This document shows, piece after piece, positions 8,309 to 17,463 of a stretch of 64,000 bases of DNA. The position numbers were made by a program, and so were the translations under genes. The stretch lies in NCBI GenBank assembly GCA_964542535.1, contig CAZIUE010000004.1, forward strand, positions 124,001 through 188,000, read 5' to 3'. Below the pieces are notes generated by a model. The model saw nothing but the letters and a program-made list of their open reading frames with translations, was not told the origin of the DNA and did no database searches. How positions within the stretch are numbered: the stretch's first letter is position 1; every line of letters starts with the position of its first letter. Source of the stretch: Pseudopelobacter sp964542535 (lineage in GTDB: Bacteria; Desulfobacterota; Desulfuromonadia; Geobacterales; Pseudopelobacteraceae).

Positions 8309-9203
8309 ACCGGTACCCGTCCTTCTTGAACGGTGACATGAGCACCCCCAGCAGAAATCCAAGCCCGAAGCGTCCCATCTCCCGGAAGCGCCGGACCGGA
8401 AGCAGGTACAGTGGCGCATGGCGGCAGCAGTTGAGGATCACCAGCAGCCAGATCGCCAGGGGATAGCGTTTCTTGAGACCGTAAAATGAGTTTCCCACCG
8501 CCTGGGGCTTGCGCAGGTTGGGAACCAGAAGCGGCGGATGATAGTACTCCAGTTGCGGAGCGTTCACTGATCGCTTACCAGAGAGTAGGAACCTGATCAC
8601 GAACTCCACGTCCTCCTGTCCCACGAAATCGGACATGAACCCACCAAGTTCCGACAGAACGGACCGGCGATAGGCGCAGCAGCGGCTGGTCATGAAGAAG
8701 GGATCGTGAAAAGCGTAGTGATCGACTGCAAGGGAGAAAGCGGCTCTGCCGCGGGGGACGATGGCGTCGGTCATACGGTTCTCTTCGAACGAACGCTCCA
8801 GATTCTTGAGGAAATCCTCCTGCATAATGACCGTATCGTCGTCCAGGAAGAGAACATAGGTACCGCGGGAACGGCTGAGGCCGAAATTGCGCGAATAGCC
8901 CATCCTGCCGAAATGCCGGTCCAGGGGCAGATACACGATATTCAGGTGTTCACGGAACGAATCGGCCAGACTCCTCCCCCCATCCGTCCCCCCCCGGTCC
9001 TCCACCAGCACCACCTCGAAGTGTTCCCTCGGATAGGCCTGCTGGGCCAGTGAATGCAGGATACCCGCCAGAAGATCCAGGCGGCCGTAGAAGTTGATCA
9101 CACAGGAGATGACGATCCCGTCCCGCTCCGGCGGAACGGTGCAGTCACCCCGCTTGTCGAAGGGAAACAGGACAGCCAGAGAGTTAAGCAGCCGAGCTCT
9201 CAT
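8301..9203 (-). CDS. Glycosyltransferase family 2
   Basis: 300 residues from the ATG at 9203, preferred because it forms an ATGA overlap with the prenyltransferase gene. VISCVINFYGRLDLLAG near 27, VVLVEDRGGTDGG near 63 and the DxD segment YVLFLDDDTVIMQEDF near 110 mark the GT-A domain; QEDVEFVIRFL near 200 could hold the catalytic base. A hydrophobic segment near 245-265 suggests membrane association. It could act early, on the lipid carrier, given its place next to the prenyltransferase; that is inference. Confidence 0.87.
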   Translation of the reverse strand: MRARLLNSLAVLFPFDKRGDCTVPPERDGIVISCVINFYGRLDLLAGILHSLAQQAYPREHFEVVLVEDRGGTDGGRSLADSFREHLNIVYLPLDRHFGRMGYSRNFGLSRSRGTYVLFLDDDTVIMQEDFLKNLERSFEENRMTDAIVPRGRAAFSLAVDHYAFHDPFFMTSRCCAYRRSVLSELGGFMSDFVGQEDVEFVIRFLLSGKRSVNAPQLEYYHPPLLVPNLRKPQAVGNSFYGLKKRYPLAIWLLVILNCCRHAPLYLLPVRRFREMGRFGLGFLLGVLMSPFKKDGYRYG

Positions 9204-10066
9204 GAACCGTAGATCCCCCATCCCACCATGGCCAGCCAGAGCACTCCCACCACGAACAGGGGCACATCCCTGGTCAGGGACTCAGTCGGATCGCCGTCGG
9301 CGCCGGACTGGATCCTGAAGATGTGGCGCAACAGACCGAAGCAGCAGAGCGGTACGGTGTGGATCAGAAGCCCGGAGGGCCGGGAAAGGACGTACAGGGT
9401 ATAGGCCACCAGCACCGCGCCGCCGGTCATGAACATGGTCCCCTCCAGAAACCCCTTGGGATAGGCCACCAGGACCTTGCGATGCTGTTCCGCCAAGGCG
9501 CCCAGACGGCGTTTCTCCCCCAACCGTTTGCCGGTGCTGAGAAAGATGGAGAGGAGAAATACGCACAAAAAGAGCCACTCCGAGATACCGACCCCGAAGA
9601 CCGCGCCTCCGGCCAGGAGCCGGAACAGAAAGCCGGCCGCGATACAGAAAATATCCACAAGCGCCACATCCTTGAGGAACAGGCTGTAGGCGATGGAGAC
9701 GACGGCATAGGCGGCCAGATAGAAGAGAAATATACGGGGAGTCCCCCCGGCGGCAAGAAGAGCGCCGGAGGTGCAGACAAGCGCCAGTATCCAGGCGGAT
9801 CGGGGAGAAATTCTGCCCGACGGCAGCGGGCGCAGCCGCTTCTCCGGGTGCCGGCCGTCGTTGCCACGGTCGCGCAGATCGTTCAGGATATAGGTGGCGC
9901 TGGAGGCGAGGCAAAATGCCACGAACGGACGCAGCCCCCTGAGCGCCAGGCCTGGTTGGAGCAGCTCGCCGCCCAGGAAGGGGGGGAAGAAGAGCATCAT
10001 ATTCTTCAGCCACTGCCGGGGACGCAGCAGCAGGAAGCAGGGAGAAAGAGTCAACAGCGGCGTCAT
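9200..10066 (-). CDS. UbiA-superfamily prenyltransferase (polyprenyl-phosphate phosphoribosyltransferase-like)
   Basis: 288 residues, polytopic. The first aspartate-rich site reads NDLRDRGNDGRHPEKRLRP, the form seen in decaprenyl-phosphate phosphoribosyltransferases, and the N-terminal LRPRQWLKNMMLF also matches that subgroup. The predicted reaction moves a phosphoribosyl group from PRPP to a polyprenyl phosphate, giving a lipid-linked pentose donor. No epimerase partners (DprE1/DprE2-like) are visible in the window, so the pentose and its use here are uncertain. It begins 14 bases after the HDOD gene. Confidence 0.85.
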   Translation of the reverse strand: MTPLLTLSPCFLLLRPRQWLKNMMLFFPPFLGGELLQPGLALRGLRPFVAFCLASSATYILNDLRDRGNDGRHPEKRLRPLPSGRISPRSAWILALVCTSGALLAAGGTPRIFLFYLAAYAVVSIAYSLFLKDVALVDIFCIAAGFLFRLLAGGAVFGVGISEWLFLCVFLLSIFLSTGKRLGEKRRLGALAEQHRKVLVAYPKGFLEGTMFMTGGAVLVAYTLYVLSRPSGLLIHTVPLCCFGLLRHIFRIQSGADGDPTESLTRDVPLFVVGVLWLAMVGWGIYGS

Positions 10067-10080
10067 TCCGTTCCTCGGAT

Positions 10081-10947
10081 TCAGGGGGTGCGGTCAGAAA
10101 CGGGGCCGGCTTCGCCGTCACCGTTTTTGATCTGATCCAAGAAGGTCAGGAGCTCCCGCACCCGCACCTCTTCCAGCTCCAGGAGTTCTGCCTCCTCCGT
10201 TGCCATCAGATCCAGTTCCGGCTCATGGCAGAGCCCCACTCCCAGGCGGCGGCAGGCCAGGTTCACCAGGCGCACGCAGGTTAGCATCTTGTTGATCCGG
10301 TCCCACTCCGGGGAGTGATGAAGCCGGATCACGTCGCAGTACAGGGAGGGAAAATTCCAGTGCCGTACCAGGCGCTCCCCCTGCTCGACGTGCATTTCGT
10401 GAAACACCGCGCCCACCAGGCGGTCGTCCAGGGGCAGGGGGATGACCGTTGCCACCGTCAGCCGCTCAATGGCCTTCAGCAGATACAGTTTGCCGACATC
10501 GTGCAACAGGGCTGCCAGATAGCATTCGTCCACCGCGCCCCGCATACCGCAGCTCTGGCTGAGCCAGCGCGCCCCCAGGGCGGCGGCGTGACTGTGAAGC
10601 CAGAGAGCCTTCATGTACCGGTCGATGGCCGGGTCGGGCGAGGCGTGGGCCGCTGCCTGGGAGACGGCAATGGCGATGTTGATCACCTGCTGGGCACCCA
10701 GCCGGATTACGACCTCCCTGATGGTCGCTACCCTGGTGCGTCCCATATACATGGGGGAGTTGGCCATCCTGAGCATCTGGCTGGCCAGGGCCGGGTCCTC
10801 GTTGGCTACCTGGGCCACATTATCCAGGGAGAAATCACAGGTGGTGAGCATGCGCTGGAGTTTGAGGGCAACGGGATGAAAGACCGGCAACTCGATCGGC
10901 TGGGAAGCCAGCACTTTCCTCATCTCTTCCGAAATCAGCGTGGTCAT
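10081..10947 (-). CDS. HDOD-domain signalling protein
   Basis: 288 residues. N-terminal SQPIELPVFHPVALKLQRML and NEDPALASQMLRMANSP are the start of an HDOD domain, and AALLHDVGKLYLL near 145 keeps an HD pair, although most HDOD proteins are non-catalytic. The role is probably regulatory (motility, stress or c-di-GMP-linked output in related bacteria), with no direct evidence here. The start overlaps the ATPase stop as ATGA, and the gene runs on into the polysaccharide genes with a 14-base gap. Confidence 0.85.
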   Translation of the reverse strand: MTTLISEEMRKVLASQPIELPVFHPVALKLQRMLTTCDFSLDNVAQVANEDPALASQMLRMANSPMYMGRTRVATIREVVIRLGAQQVINIAIAVSQAAAHASPDPAIDRYMKALWLHSHAAALGARWLSQSCGMRGAVDECYLAALLHDVGKLYLLKAIERLTVATVIPLPLDDRLVGAVFHEMHVEQGERLVRHWNFPSLYCDVIRLHHSPEWDRINKMLTCVRLVNLACRRLGVGLCHEPELDLMATEEAELLELEEVRVRELLTFLDQIKNGDGEAGPVSDRTP

Positions 10948-11840
10948 GGGACGTTTCCCCCTCCAGGAGAGCCATCGGCCGACAACCGCAGACGCCCCTC
11001 CAGATCATCGATGAACTGCCGTGCCGAACGCCCGCTTCTCTTTGCCGTGAACATACTCCATTTCAGTGCTTTGTCACGCAGTTCCTCATCCGTTACGGGA
11101 AGATTACGCAGAGCGGCATAGCGCCGCACCACCGCCAGGTACTCGTTCTGGTCAAAGCTGTAGAAGCCGAAGGAGAGTCCGAATCGGTCCGCCAGGGCCA
11201 GACGTTCACCCACCGCCTCTTCGGGGTGAATCTCGTCGTCCCCCCTGGTATCCCGAACCTTCTCCGGCATCAGGTGACGGCGGTTTGAGGTGGCATAGAT
11301 CAGGACATTGGTCGGGCGCTCCTCGATATCACCGTCCAGAAGGGTCTTGAGAGCGCGAAAATCACCCTCCCCTTCGTCGAAGGAGAGATCGTCGCAGAAG
11401 AGGATGAAGCGGAACGGGACGCCGCGCAACTGGGACACGATCCGCGGCAGGGACATGATGTCCCAGCGCTTCAGCTCCACCATACGCAACCCCCGCGGCG
11501 CAAAGGGCCTAAGCAACCCCTTCACCAGCGACGACTTGCCGCAGCCCCGCTCCCCCCACAGAAGCACGTTGTTGGCGGGAAGCCCGGCCACGAACTGGTT
11601 CGTGTTGCGCAACACCTCGTCGCGGATAGCGTCGATCCCCACCAGCTCGTCCAGGTCGTACAGGTGGGGATGGCTCACCGGCGCCAGACGCCCCTCGTCG
11701 TCGCGACGTTCCCAGCGGAAAGCCAGGTAGCGTTCGAAGTCGGGAGTGACGACCGGTGCGGGCGCCAAACGGTCCACAAGCCGTTCCAGCTTTTCAAGCA
11801 GCACCTCAGCCTTGCCTATCAAAGTAACCGTAGGTTCCAT
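10944..11840 (-). CDS. AAA ATPase of the DUF815 type
   Basis: 298 residues. Walker A WGERGCGKSSLVKGLL near 95, Walker B FILFCDDLSF near 145 and a sensor-1-like LIYATSNRRHL near 180 define an AAA+ core. RYLAFRWE near 40 and LVGIDAIRDEVLRNT near 66 match DUF815, a widespread family without an established function. It lies between an orphan protein and the HDOD gene with direct abutment (stop next to ATG at 11841/11840) and a 4-base overlap, so the three are probably made together. Confidence 0.85.
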   Translation of the reverse strand: MEPTVTLIGKAEVLLEKLERLVDRLAPAPVVTPDFERYLAFRWERRDDEGRLAPVSHPHLYDLDELVGIDAIRDEVLRNTNQFVAGLPANNVLLWGERGCGKSSLVKGLLRPFAPRGLRMVELKRWDIMSLPRIVSQLRGVPFRFILFCDDLSFDEGEGDFRALKTLLDGDIEERPTNVLIYATSNRRHLMPEKVRDTRGDDEIHPEEAVGERLALADRFGLSFGFYSFDQNEYLAVVRRYAALRNLPVTDEELRDKALKWSMFTAKRSGRSARQFIDDLEGRLRLSADGSPGGGNVP

Positions 11841-12350
11841 TTAATCTCGCTCCCTGAGCGGGCACTCGGCCTCCCAGGCTTCGTAACCGTCTCCCCGGAG
11901 CGCCAGAAAGCTCTCCAGCCGGCGACGATAGTAGTCGCTCTGGCCGGCTTCGTCCTCAAGCCAGGCCAATTCTTCGGCGGAGATGCAGTGCTGCCGCCGC
12001 AGGAAGGCGTACAGTTCGCGGATGCCCCTCAGGTGGCGCTCCAACACCTGCATATCCGGCTCCAGAGTGCGGGTGATCAGCCAGTTTGCCGCAAAGCGCC
12101 TGACCACGCCCGGCACGGGGCGCGCCACGTTCTGGCGGCCGAAATCGATCAGGTAGTCACGCAGGTAATGGTCGGCGCAGTAGGCCAGGTCAGAAGCTTC
12201 CTGGGGCTCCATCCCCCTGTCCAGGAGCGAGCGGTAAAAGCTCTCCAGCAGGGACTGGCACCGCTCGTTCACCCGCACCTCCTCTTCCAGGGTGTCAAAC
12301 TCGAAATCGTCCTGTTCGAATAAAAGCTCGGACAATGCCGTTTCCCCCAT
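11841..12350 (-). CDS. Conserved-looking protein of unknown function
   Basis: 169 residues, not recognised. It is strongly charged and predicted mainly helical, with an acidic N-terminus (LLFEQDDFEFDTLEEEV) and several arginine-rich helices (VVRRFAANWLITRTLEPD). There is no signal peptide or membrane segment. Its stop abuts the ATG of the DUF815 ATPase and it starts 10 bases after the M29 peptidase, so it is likely a partner of one of them. A regulator or adaptor of the ATPase is a guess. Confidence 0.7.
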   Translation of the reverse strand: MGETALSELLFEQDDFEFDTLEEEVRVNERCQSLLESFYRSLLDRGMEPQEASDLAYCADHYLRDYLIDFGRQNVARPVPGVVRRFAANWLITRTLEPDMQVLERHLRGIRELYAFLRRQHCISAEELAWLEDEAGQSDYYRRRLESFLALRGDGYEAWEAECPLRERD

Positions 12351-12360
12351 GGTGTACCGG

Positions 12361-13464
12361 TCAGGCCGGGTTCAGATCACGCAGCGCATCGAGAACGAAC
12401 AGGCCGTTCTTCTGGATCAGAACGTCATCAAACCAGATTTCTCCGCCATCGGTCAAGACCCTGACCAGGTCCCAGTGGACGGCGGAGCGGTTGCCGTTGT
12501 CGCATTCGTCGTAGGCCTGACCCGGCGTGAGGTGGATCGAACCGAAGATCTTCTCGTCAAAGAGGATATTGCGCATGGGGGTGCGGATGCCGGGGTTGAT
12601 CCCCAGGGAAAACTCGCCGATATAACGGGCGCCGTCATCCGTATCCAGGATCCTGTTGAGGGCATCGCCCATGCCGTTCGCCGCATCCGCCGCCACGATT
12701 TTCCCCCTGAAAAACTCGAAACGGACCGAGTTGAACTCCTTGCCCTGATAGATACTGGGACAGTTGTAGGTGATATGGCCCTCCACCGACTCCTTAAGCG
12801 GCGCGGTAAAGACCTCGCCGTCGGGCATATTGAAGCGGCCGTCGCACTTGACCCCCGGCAGGCCGGAGATACTGAAGCTCAGGTCCGTATCCGGGGCGAC
12901 GATGCGCACCCGCGAGGTGACGTCCATCAGCTTCTTGAGTTTGTCCTGTTTGAGGGACTCTTCTTCCCAGTCGATGCAGCAGGCCGAGAAAAGGTACTCC
13001 TCGTATTCTTCCAGGCTCATGCGGGCTTCCTGGGCCGCGGCATGGGTCGGATAGCGGGTCACCACCCAGCGGGTGTGTTTGACGCGCTGATCGATGAGCG
13101 GTTTGGTGACCTTCTGGTAGGTCTGGACCGCCTCCTGGCGCGCATTGGCCATGACCATGGAGTTCTCGCCGGCGGCTATACCGATATAGACCGTCAGGGT
13201 CTTGTAGAAGTCCAGTTTGTGCTGGGGAAAGTGGGCCAGCTGCTGCTGGTTGGCCAGGTTGTAAAAGGTGCGGTCGATCTCCGGCGCGGAGAAGCCGTAC
13301 TCCACGTAGCTGGCGCCACGCATGAGACAGAGCCGGTAGATTTCTTTGACCAGCGGCGAGGCCTCGAAGCCGGCGGCGTTGATCAGCACCACGTCTCCCT
13401 TTTTGACCCTGGTGGAATAATCCACCAGAATTTCCGCGAACCGCTCCACACGGGGATCTTTCAT
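12361..13464 (-). CDS. M29-family metallo-aminopeptidase
   Basis: 367 residues, the usual size for AmpS/PepS/aminopeptidase T. The N-terminal LVDYSTRVKKGDVVLINA is characteristic, as are the metal-site segments near the C-terminus: a Glu in the PMRNILFDEKIFG region, GSIHLTPGQAY and AVHWDLVRVL. It should remove N-terminal residues from cytosolic peptides using a pair of divalent metals. It appears to be the first gene of the long minus-strand transcription unit reaching down to the permease. Confidence 0.9.
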   Translation of the reverse strand: MKDPRVERFAEILVDYSTRVKKGDVVLINAAGFEASPLVKEIYRLCLMRGASYVEYGFSAPEIDRTFYNLANQQQLAHFPQHKLDFYKTLTVYIGIAAGENSMVMANARQEAVQTYQKVTKPLIDQRVKHTRWVVTRYPTHAAAQEARMSLEEYEEYLFSACCIDWEEESLKQDKLKKLMDVTSRVRIVAPDTDLSFSISGLPGVKCDGRFNMPDGEVFTAPLKESVEGHITYNCPSIYQGKEFNSVRFEFFRGKIVAADAANGMGDALNRILDTDDGARYIGEFSLGINPGIRTPMRNILFDEKIFGSIHLTPGQAYDECDNGNRSAVHWDLVRVLTDGGEIWFDDVLIQKNGLFVLDALRDLNPA

Positions 13465-13639
13465 GAAAGCATATCCTTTCTAGCTGATGAATCGGGCTGC
13501 CAGCCCCTCTTCGGCCGAAAAAACCGGCAAGGCACGGACACCCCGCCCACAACAACAACCGCAACAGATTACGGTTTGCGTCGCTCTCCGCTTCTGGTAC
13601 CATGTTCAGCCACAATGATCCGTAAGCAGGGGAATTTAC

Positions 13640-14104
13640 ATGAACAGACGCAAAATTGAAACCAAAATAATGAGTCCTCTCATGGGGTCGGAGATTCCGC
13701 TCCCCTCCTATGCCACCCCTGGCGCGGCCGCCATGGACCTGCGAGCCTGCCTGGACCGGCCCCTGACCGTGCAACCGGGAGAAACCGTCCTGATCCCCAG
13801 CGGCATCGCCATCGCCATCCATGATCCCGGACTGGCGGCCCTGATCGTGCCCCGTTCGGGACTGGGAATCAAACACGGCATCGTCCTGGCCAACAGCATC
13901 GGCGTCATCGATTCCGACTACCAGGGAGAGATCGGCATCGGCATCCACAACCGGGGAGCTGCCCCCTATACCGTGGAGCCGGGAGAGCGCATCTGCCAGA
14001 TGATGTTCGTGCCGGTGGCACAGGTGGCGCTCGATCTGGTGGAGGAGTTCAGCCGGGACAGCCGGCGCGGGACGGGCGGTTTCGGTCACACGGGAAGGGG
14101 CTGA
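13640..14104 (+). CDS. dut: dUTP diphosphatase
   Basis: 154 residues, normal for the trimeric dUTPase. The five motifs are present: AAAMDLRA, PRSGLGIKHG, NSIGVIDSDYQGEI, PGERICQMMF and the C-terminal RGTGGFGHTG, which closes over the active site. It hydrolyses dUTP to dUMP and so keeps uracil out of DNA and supplies thymidylate synthesis. The start is supported by CAGGGGAA a few bases upstream. It is divergent from the M29 peptidase and convergent with the M16 peptidase. Confidence 0.97.
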   Translation: MNRRKIETKIMSPLMGSEIPLPSYATPGAAAMDLRACLDRPLTVQPGETVLIPSGIAIAIHDPGLAALIVPRSGLGIKHGIVLANSIGVIDSDYQGEIGIGIHNRGAAPYTVEPGERICQMMFVPVAQVALDLVEEFSRDSRRGTGGFGHTGRG

Positions 14105-14160
14105 CGGAAAGACGCGGAAACTGCCGGGAAGGGGTGTACACGCAGCGCGGCGGGCCGGGA

Positions 14161-15420
14161 TCAGAGGTGCAGCAGCTCCGTTCCCAGCCCGGAATGCCCC
14201 GCTTTTCCCATGACCTCCAGGTGGAGGCTTCCGCCGGTGAAGATATCGTTGCCAAGCCGCAGGATGTCGGCGGCGTCCACGGCATCGAGGGCGGTCAGCA
14301 CCTCCTCGACGGACTGGTTGCGGCGCAGATAGATCTGGTTCTTGGCCAGCCGGGTCATCAGGTTGTCGCTGCTCTCCAGGGACATGAGCAGGCTCCCCTT
14401 GATCTGCTCCCGGGCCGCGTCCAGTTCCTCGCGGGGAACCGGCTCGCGCTTGATCTGCTCCATCTGGCCCAGGGCGATTCCGATCAGTTCCCGACACTGC
14501 TCATGCTCCGTTCCGGCATGGATCACCAGAGCCCCGCAATCACCGTGGGAGATGATGTAGGAGTAGATAGAATAGGCCAGCCCCCGTTTTTCCCGCACCT
14601 CCTGGAACAGGCGCGAACTCATGCCTCCCCCCAGGATCGTATTGAGCAGGTGCAGGGCGAAGCGGTCGGGATGATTCTGGGAGAGACCGGCCGTCCCCAG
14701 GCAGAGCAGGGTCTGCTCCATGTCGCGCACGCACTGGTTGACCCGCGGACCCGCGGGCAGCGGCGGCGGCTCTCCGTACGAACACTGGTCGGAGGCCATG
14801 GCCGACAGGGCATCCCCCATCAGGGCGAGGAGCTCGTCGTGTCTGACGTTTCCGGCCGCAGAGATGATAATATCCCGCGGCCGGTAGCTTTCGTGCTTGT
14901 AGTCGATGATCTGTTGCCGGGTCAGGGCGCCCACCGTCTCCAGGGAGCCGGGAATGGTCCGCCCGAGGGCATGCCCCTGCCAGTAGTTGCGGTGAAACTG
15001 GTCGTGGATGAACACGTCCGGCGTATCGTCGCGCATCTTGATTTCCTGGAGGATAACCCTTCGTTCGCGTTCGATCTCGTCGCCGGGGAAGGACGAGTGC
15101 AGGAAGATGTCCAGCAGCAGGTCGGTGATGCGCGGCAGAAACGTGGCCAGCACCTTGGCGTAGTAGCAGACGTACTCGTGGCTGGTGAAGGCGTTCAGCA
15201 TCCCCCCCATGGAGTCGATCTCCATGGCAATCTGCCGGGCGGAACGCCGGCCGGTCCCCTTGAAGAGCAGATGCTCGATGAAGTGGGCCACCCCGTTCTG
15301 CCGGGGGGTCTCGTGACGGGTTCCGTTGGCCACCCAGATACCGATGGAGACGGTATGCATGTATCTGACGTGCTGGGTGACAACCCGGATACCGTTATCA
15401 AGCGTGGTGGAACGGATCAT
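14161..15420 (-). CDS. M16-family zinc peptidase
   Basis: 419 residues, one processing-peptidase unit of the YmxG/MPP-beta type. The inverted zinc motif HFIEH lies near 47-51 in GVAHFIEHLLFKGT, with the distal Glu in the ILQEIKMRDD region near 122. The C-terminal half is the usual inactive M16 domain containing GGGMSSRLFQEVREKRGLAYS. In many bacteria this gene follows pnp; here its neighbours are dut and rfbC. The native substrate is unknown. Confidence 0.93.
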   Translation of the reverse strand: MIRSTTLDNGIRVVTQHVRYMHTVSIGIWVANGTRHETPRQNGVAHFIEHLLFKGTGRRSARQIAMEIDSMGGMLNAFTSHEYVCYYAKVLATFLPRITDLLLDIFLHSSFPGDEIERERRVILQEIKMRDDTPDVFIHDQFHRNYWQGHALGRTIPGSLETVGALTRQQIIDYKHESYRPRDIIISAAGNVRHDELLALMGDALSAMASDQCSYGEPPPLPAGPRVNQCVRDMEQTLLCLGTAGLSQNHPDRFALHLLNTILGGGMSSRLFQEVREKRGLAYSIYSYIISHGDCGALVIHAGTEHEQCRELIGIALGQMEQIKREPVPREELDAAREQIKGSLLMSLESSDNLMTRLAKNQIYLRRNQSVEEVLTALDAVDAADILRLGNDIFTGGSLHLEVMGKAGHSGLGTELLHL

Positions 15421-15564
15421 GGCTTCACTATACCCCGCTTTTCATTCATGTCCAACTCACTGGAAATTATTTGGTTTTAAACTAACGCTTGCGACAGGCG
15501 GCCATAATTTGCTACTTAACAGGCATGCCTCCCCAGGGAGGTTGCATACAAGGCCGGAGATTCC

Positions 15565-16110
15565 ATGATCATCATTCCCACCCAGATCCCCGACGTGCTG
15601 ATCGTTGAACCGAAGGTGTTCGGCGACGAGCGCGGTTTCTTCTTCGAGAGCTTCAACGAGCGCCTCTGGCACGACCAGACCGGGCTGGACGGCCGCTTCG
15701 TGCAGCACAACCACTCCCGCTCGTCCGGAGGGGTCCTGCGCGGGCTCCACTACCAGATCGAGAATCCCCAGGGCAAACTGGTGCGGGTCGTGCGCGGCGA
15801 GGTGTTCGACGTGGCCGTGGATATCCGCCGTTCCTCAGCCAGCTTCGGCCACTGGGTCGGCGTCCGGCTGTCGGAAGAGAACAAGCGCCAGCTGTGGGTT
15901 CCCCCCGGCTTTGCCCACGGCTTCTACGTCACCTCGCCGGTGGCCGAATTTCTTTACCTGACTACCGACTTCTGGGCACCTGAGTACGAGCGGAGCATCA
16001 TCTGGAACGACCCGGAACTGGCCATCCAGTGGCCGCTCACGGGAGAGCCGTCCCTGTCCGCCAAGGATCGCGTCGCCCCGCCTTTCAGGGAGGCGGAGCT
16101 GTTTCCCTGA
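15565..16110 (+). CDS. rfbC: dTDP-4-dehydrorhamnose 3,5-epimerase
   Basis: 181 residues, the normal RfbC length. EPKVFGDERGFFFESF, QHNHSRSSGGVLRGLHYQ (catalytic His) and PPGFAHGFYV are the family signatures, with a Tyr in the FLYLTTDFWAPEYERSI region. It makes the dTDP-L-rhamnose precursor by double epimerisation. It stands alone here, without rfbA, rfbB or rfbD, so the rest of the pathway must be elsewhere. It probably supplies the glycan built by the 1-10 kb locus. Confidence 0.95.
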   Translation: MIIIPTQIPDVLIVEPKVFGDERGFFFESFNERLWHDQTGLDGRFVQHNHSRSSGGVLRGLHYQIENPQGKLVRVVRGEVFDVAVDIRRSSASFGHWVGVRLSEENKRQLWVPPGFAHGFYVTSPVAEFLYLTTDFWAPEYERSIIWNDPELAIQWPLTGEPSLSAKDRVAPPFREAELFP

Positions 16111-16250
16111 TCCGGGTCAGCCGCACGGTTCCCTTCCGGGGCCGCCGTCCACGGGACCCCATACCGTTGCCCCAGGGGCACACCGCGTACCACAAATTGG
16201 GGACGACCCTGTTGTTCACACACTACGCACCATTCAAGGAGGGGGTATCC

Positions 16251-17417
16251 ATGCCACGAGCACTGATTCCGCTGGCGGACGGATTTGAAGAGATCGAAGC
16301 CATAACCGTTGTCGATGTGCTGCGCAGGGCCGGATTCGAGGTGGTTCTGGCAGGCCTGCATGACGGCCCGGTGGAGAGCGTCCGCAAGGTCACCCTGATC
16401 CCCGACGCCACCATCGACACCGCCAGCGCCGAGCAGTTCGACATGATTATCCTTCCGGGAGGCCAGCCGGGCACCGATAACCTGTGCGCCGACGTGCGCA
16501 TCATCCGCCTCCTGAACGACTTCGCCAGGGCCGACAAGACGATCGGCGCCATCTGCGCCGCCACCACGGTGCTCTCGGAGGCAGGGCTGATCCGCGGAAA
16601 ACGGGTTACCGCCTACCCTGACTACCGGGACAGGCTGTCCGGCGCCCTGTACGAGGAGTGCCCGGTCGCCACGGACGGCAAGATCATCACCAGCCAAGGG
16701 CCGGGTACGGCCATGGCCTTTGCCCTGGCCATCGTCTCCCGATTCTGCGGCAGGCACACCGCCGATGACATTGCCGCGCGGATGCTGGTCACCTCCGGCG
16801 ACCGGCAACGGGACATCTGGAACGGGTACCTGTTCAACACCACGGTGCAGTCGCTGGTGGAGGCACTGGAACTGAAAGACAGTTTCACCCAGGGGCACGC
16901 CAAGCGGGTCACCGAGTACGCTCTGGCCATCGGCGCCAAACTGAAGTTGTCCCCCCCGGATATGCGTGACCTGTACCTGGGGGCCATGCTCCACGACATC
17001 GGCAAGGTCGCAACGGAATCTGACCTGCTCACCAAGCCCGACAGCCTGAACCTTCGGGAGGAGACCCTGATGCGCGAGCATCCCATCAAGGGGGCGCTCT
17101 TCATCGTCGGCTTCGACAACCTGAGTGGCATCGTCCCCACCATTCTGCACCACCACGAGCGTTGGGACGGCAACGGCTATCCGGCTCACCTGAAGGAGGA
17201 ACAGATACCCCTTCATGCCCGCATCGTCGGCCTGTCCGACGCCTTTGCCGCTATGCTCTTCCCCCGCTCCTTCAGGCCGGGTATCGAGCGGGAGCAGGCC
17301 ATGGAGGAGGTCCGGAAGCAGCAGGGGGCGCACTTCGACCCCCGGCTGGTGGACCTGCTGCTGGAGTGTCTTGCGGAAGCCCCCTACGAGATGAGGGATT
17401 TCAGTTTCTATTTCTGA
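16251..17417 (+). CDS. DJ-1/PfpI domain fused to an HD-GYP domain
   Basis: 388 residues. Residues 1-182 are a DJ-1/PfpI domain with MPRALIPLADGFEEIE (conserved Glu about residue 16) and the nucleophile elbow GAICAATTVL (Cys102). Residues about 195-388 are an HD-GYP domain: H216, LHDIGK (His-Asp at 248-249), HHERWDGNGYP at 301-311, LSDAFAAM and HFDP, all positions used for metal and cyclic-dinucleotide hydrolysis. The ATG at 16251 follows AAGGAGGGGG and starts exactly at the DJ-1 domain. DJ-1 domains sense or repair oxidative or carbonyl damage; coupling to a c-di-GMP phosphodiesterase is inference. Confidence 0.92.
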   Translation: MPRALIPLADGFEEIEAITVVDVLRRAGFEVVLAGLHDGPVESVRKVTLIPDATIDTASAEQFDMIILPGGQPGTDNLCADVRIIRLLNDFARADKTIGAICAATTVLSEAGLIRGKRVTAYPDYRDRLSGALYEECPVATDGKIITSQGPGTAMAFALAIVSRFCGRHTADDIAARMLVTSGDRQRDIWNGYLFNTTVQSLVEALELKDSFTQGHAKRVTEYALAIGAKLKLSPPDMRDLYLGAMLHDIGKVATESDLLTKPDSLNLREETLMREHPIKGALFIVGFDNLSGIVPTILHHHERWDGNGYPAHLKEEQIPLHARIVGLSDAFAAMLFPRSFRPGIEREQAMEEVRKQQGAHFDPRLVDLLLECLAEAPYEMRDFSFYF

Positions 17418-17463
17418 GCCCCCGCTCAAGGCGGGAGCTCACGCAGCACCGGAAAGGATTCCC

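Noticed and set aside
12794..14497. A 567-codon open frame on the minus strand across the M29 peptidase start, dut and the M16 peptidase
   Set aside because: It crosses three well-supported genes and an intergenic region in the wrong frame, with Arg/Gly/Pro-rich nonsense composition.
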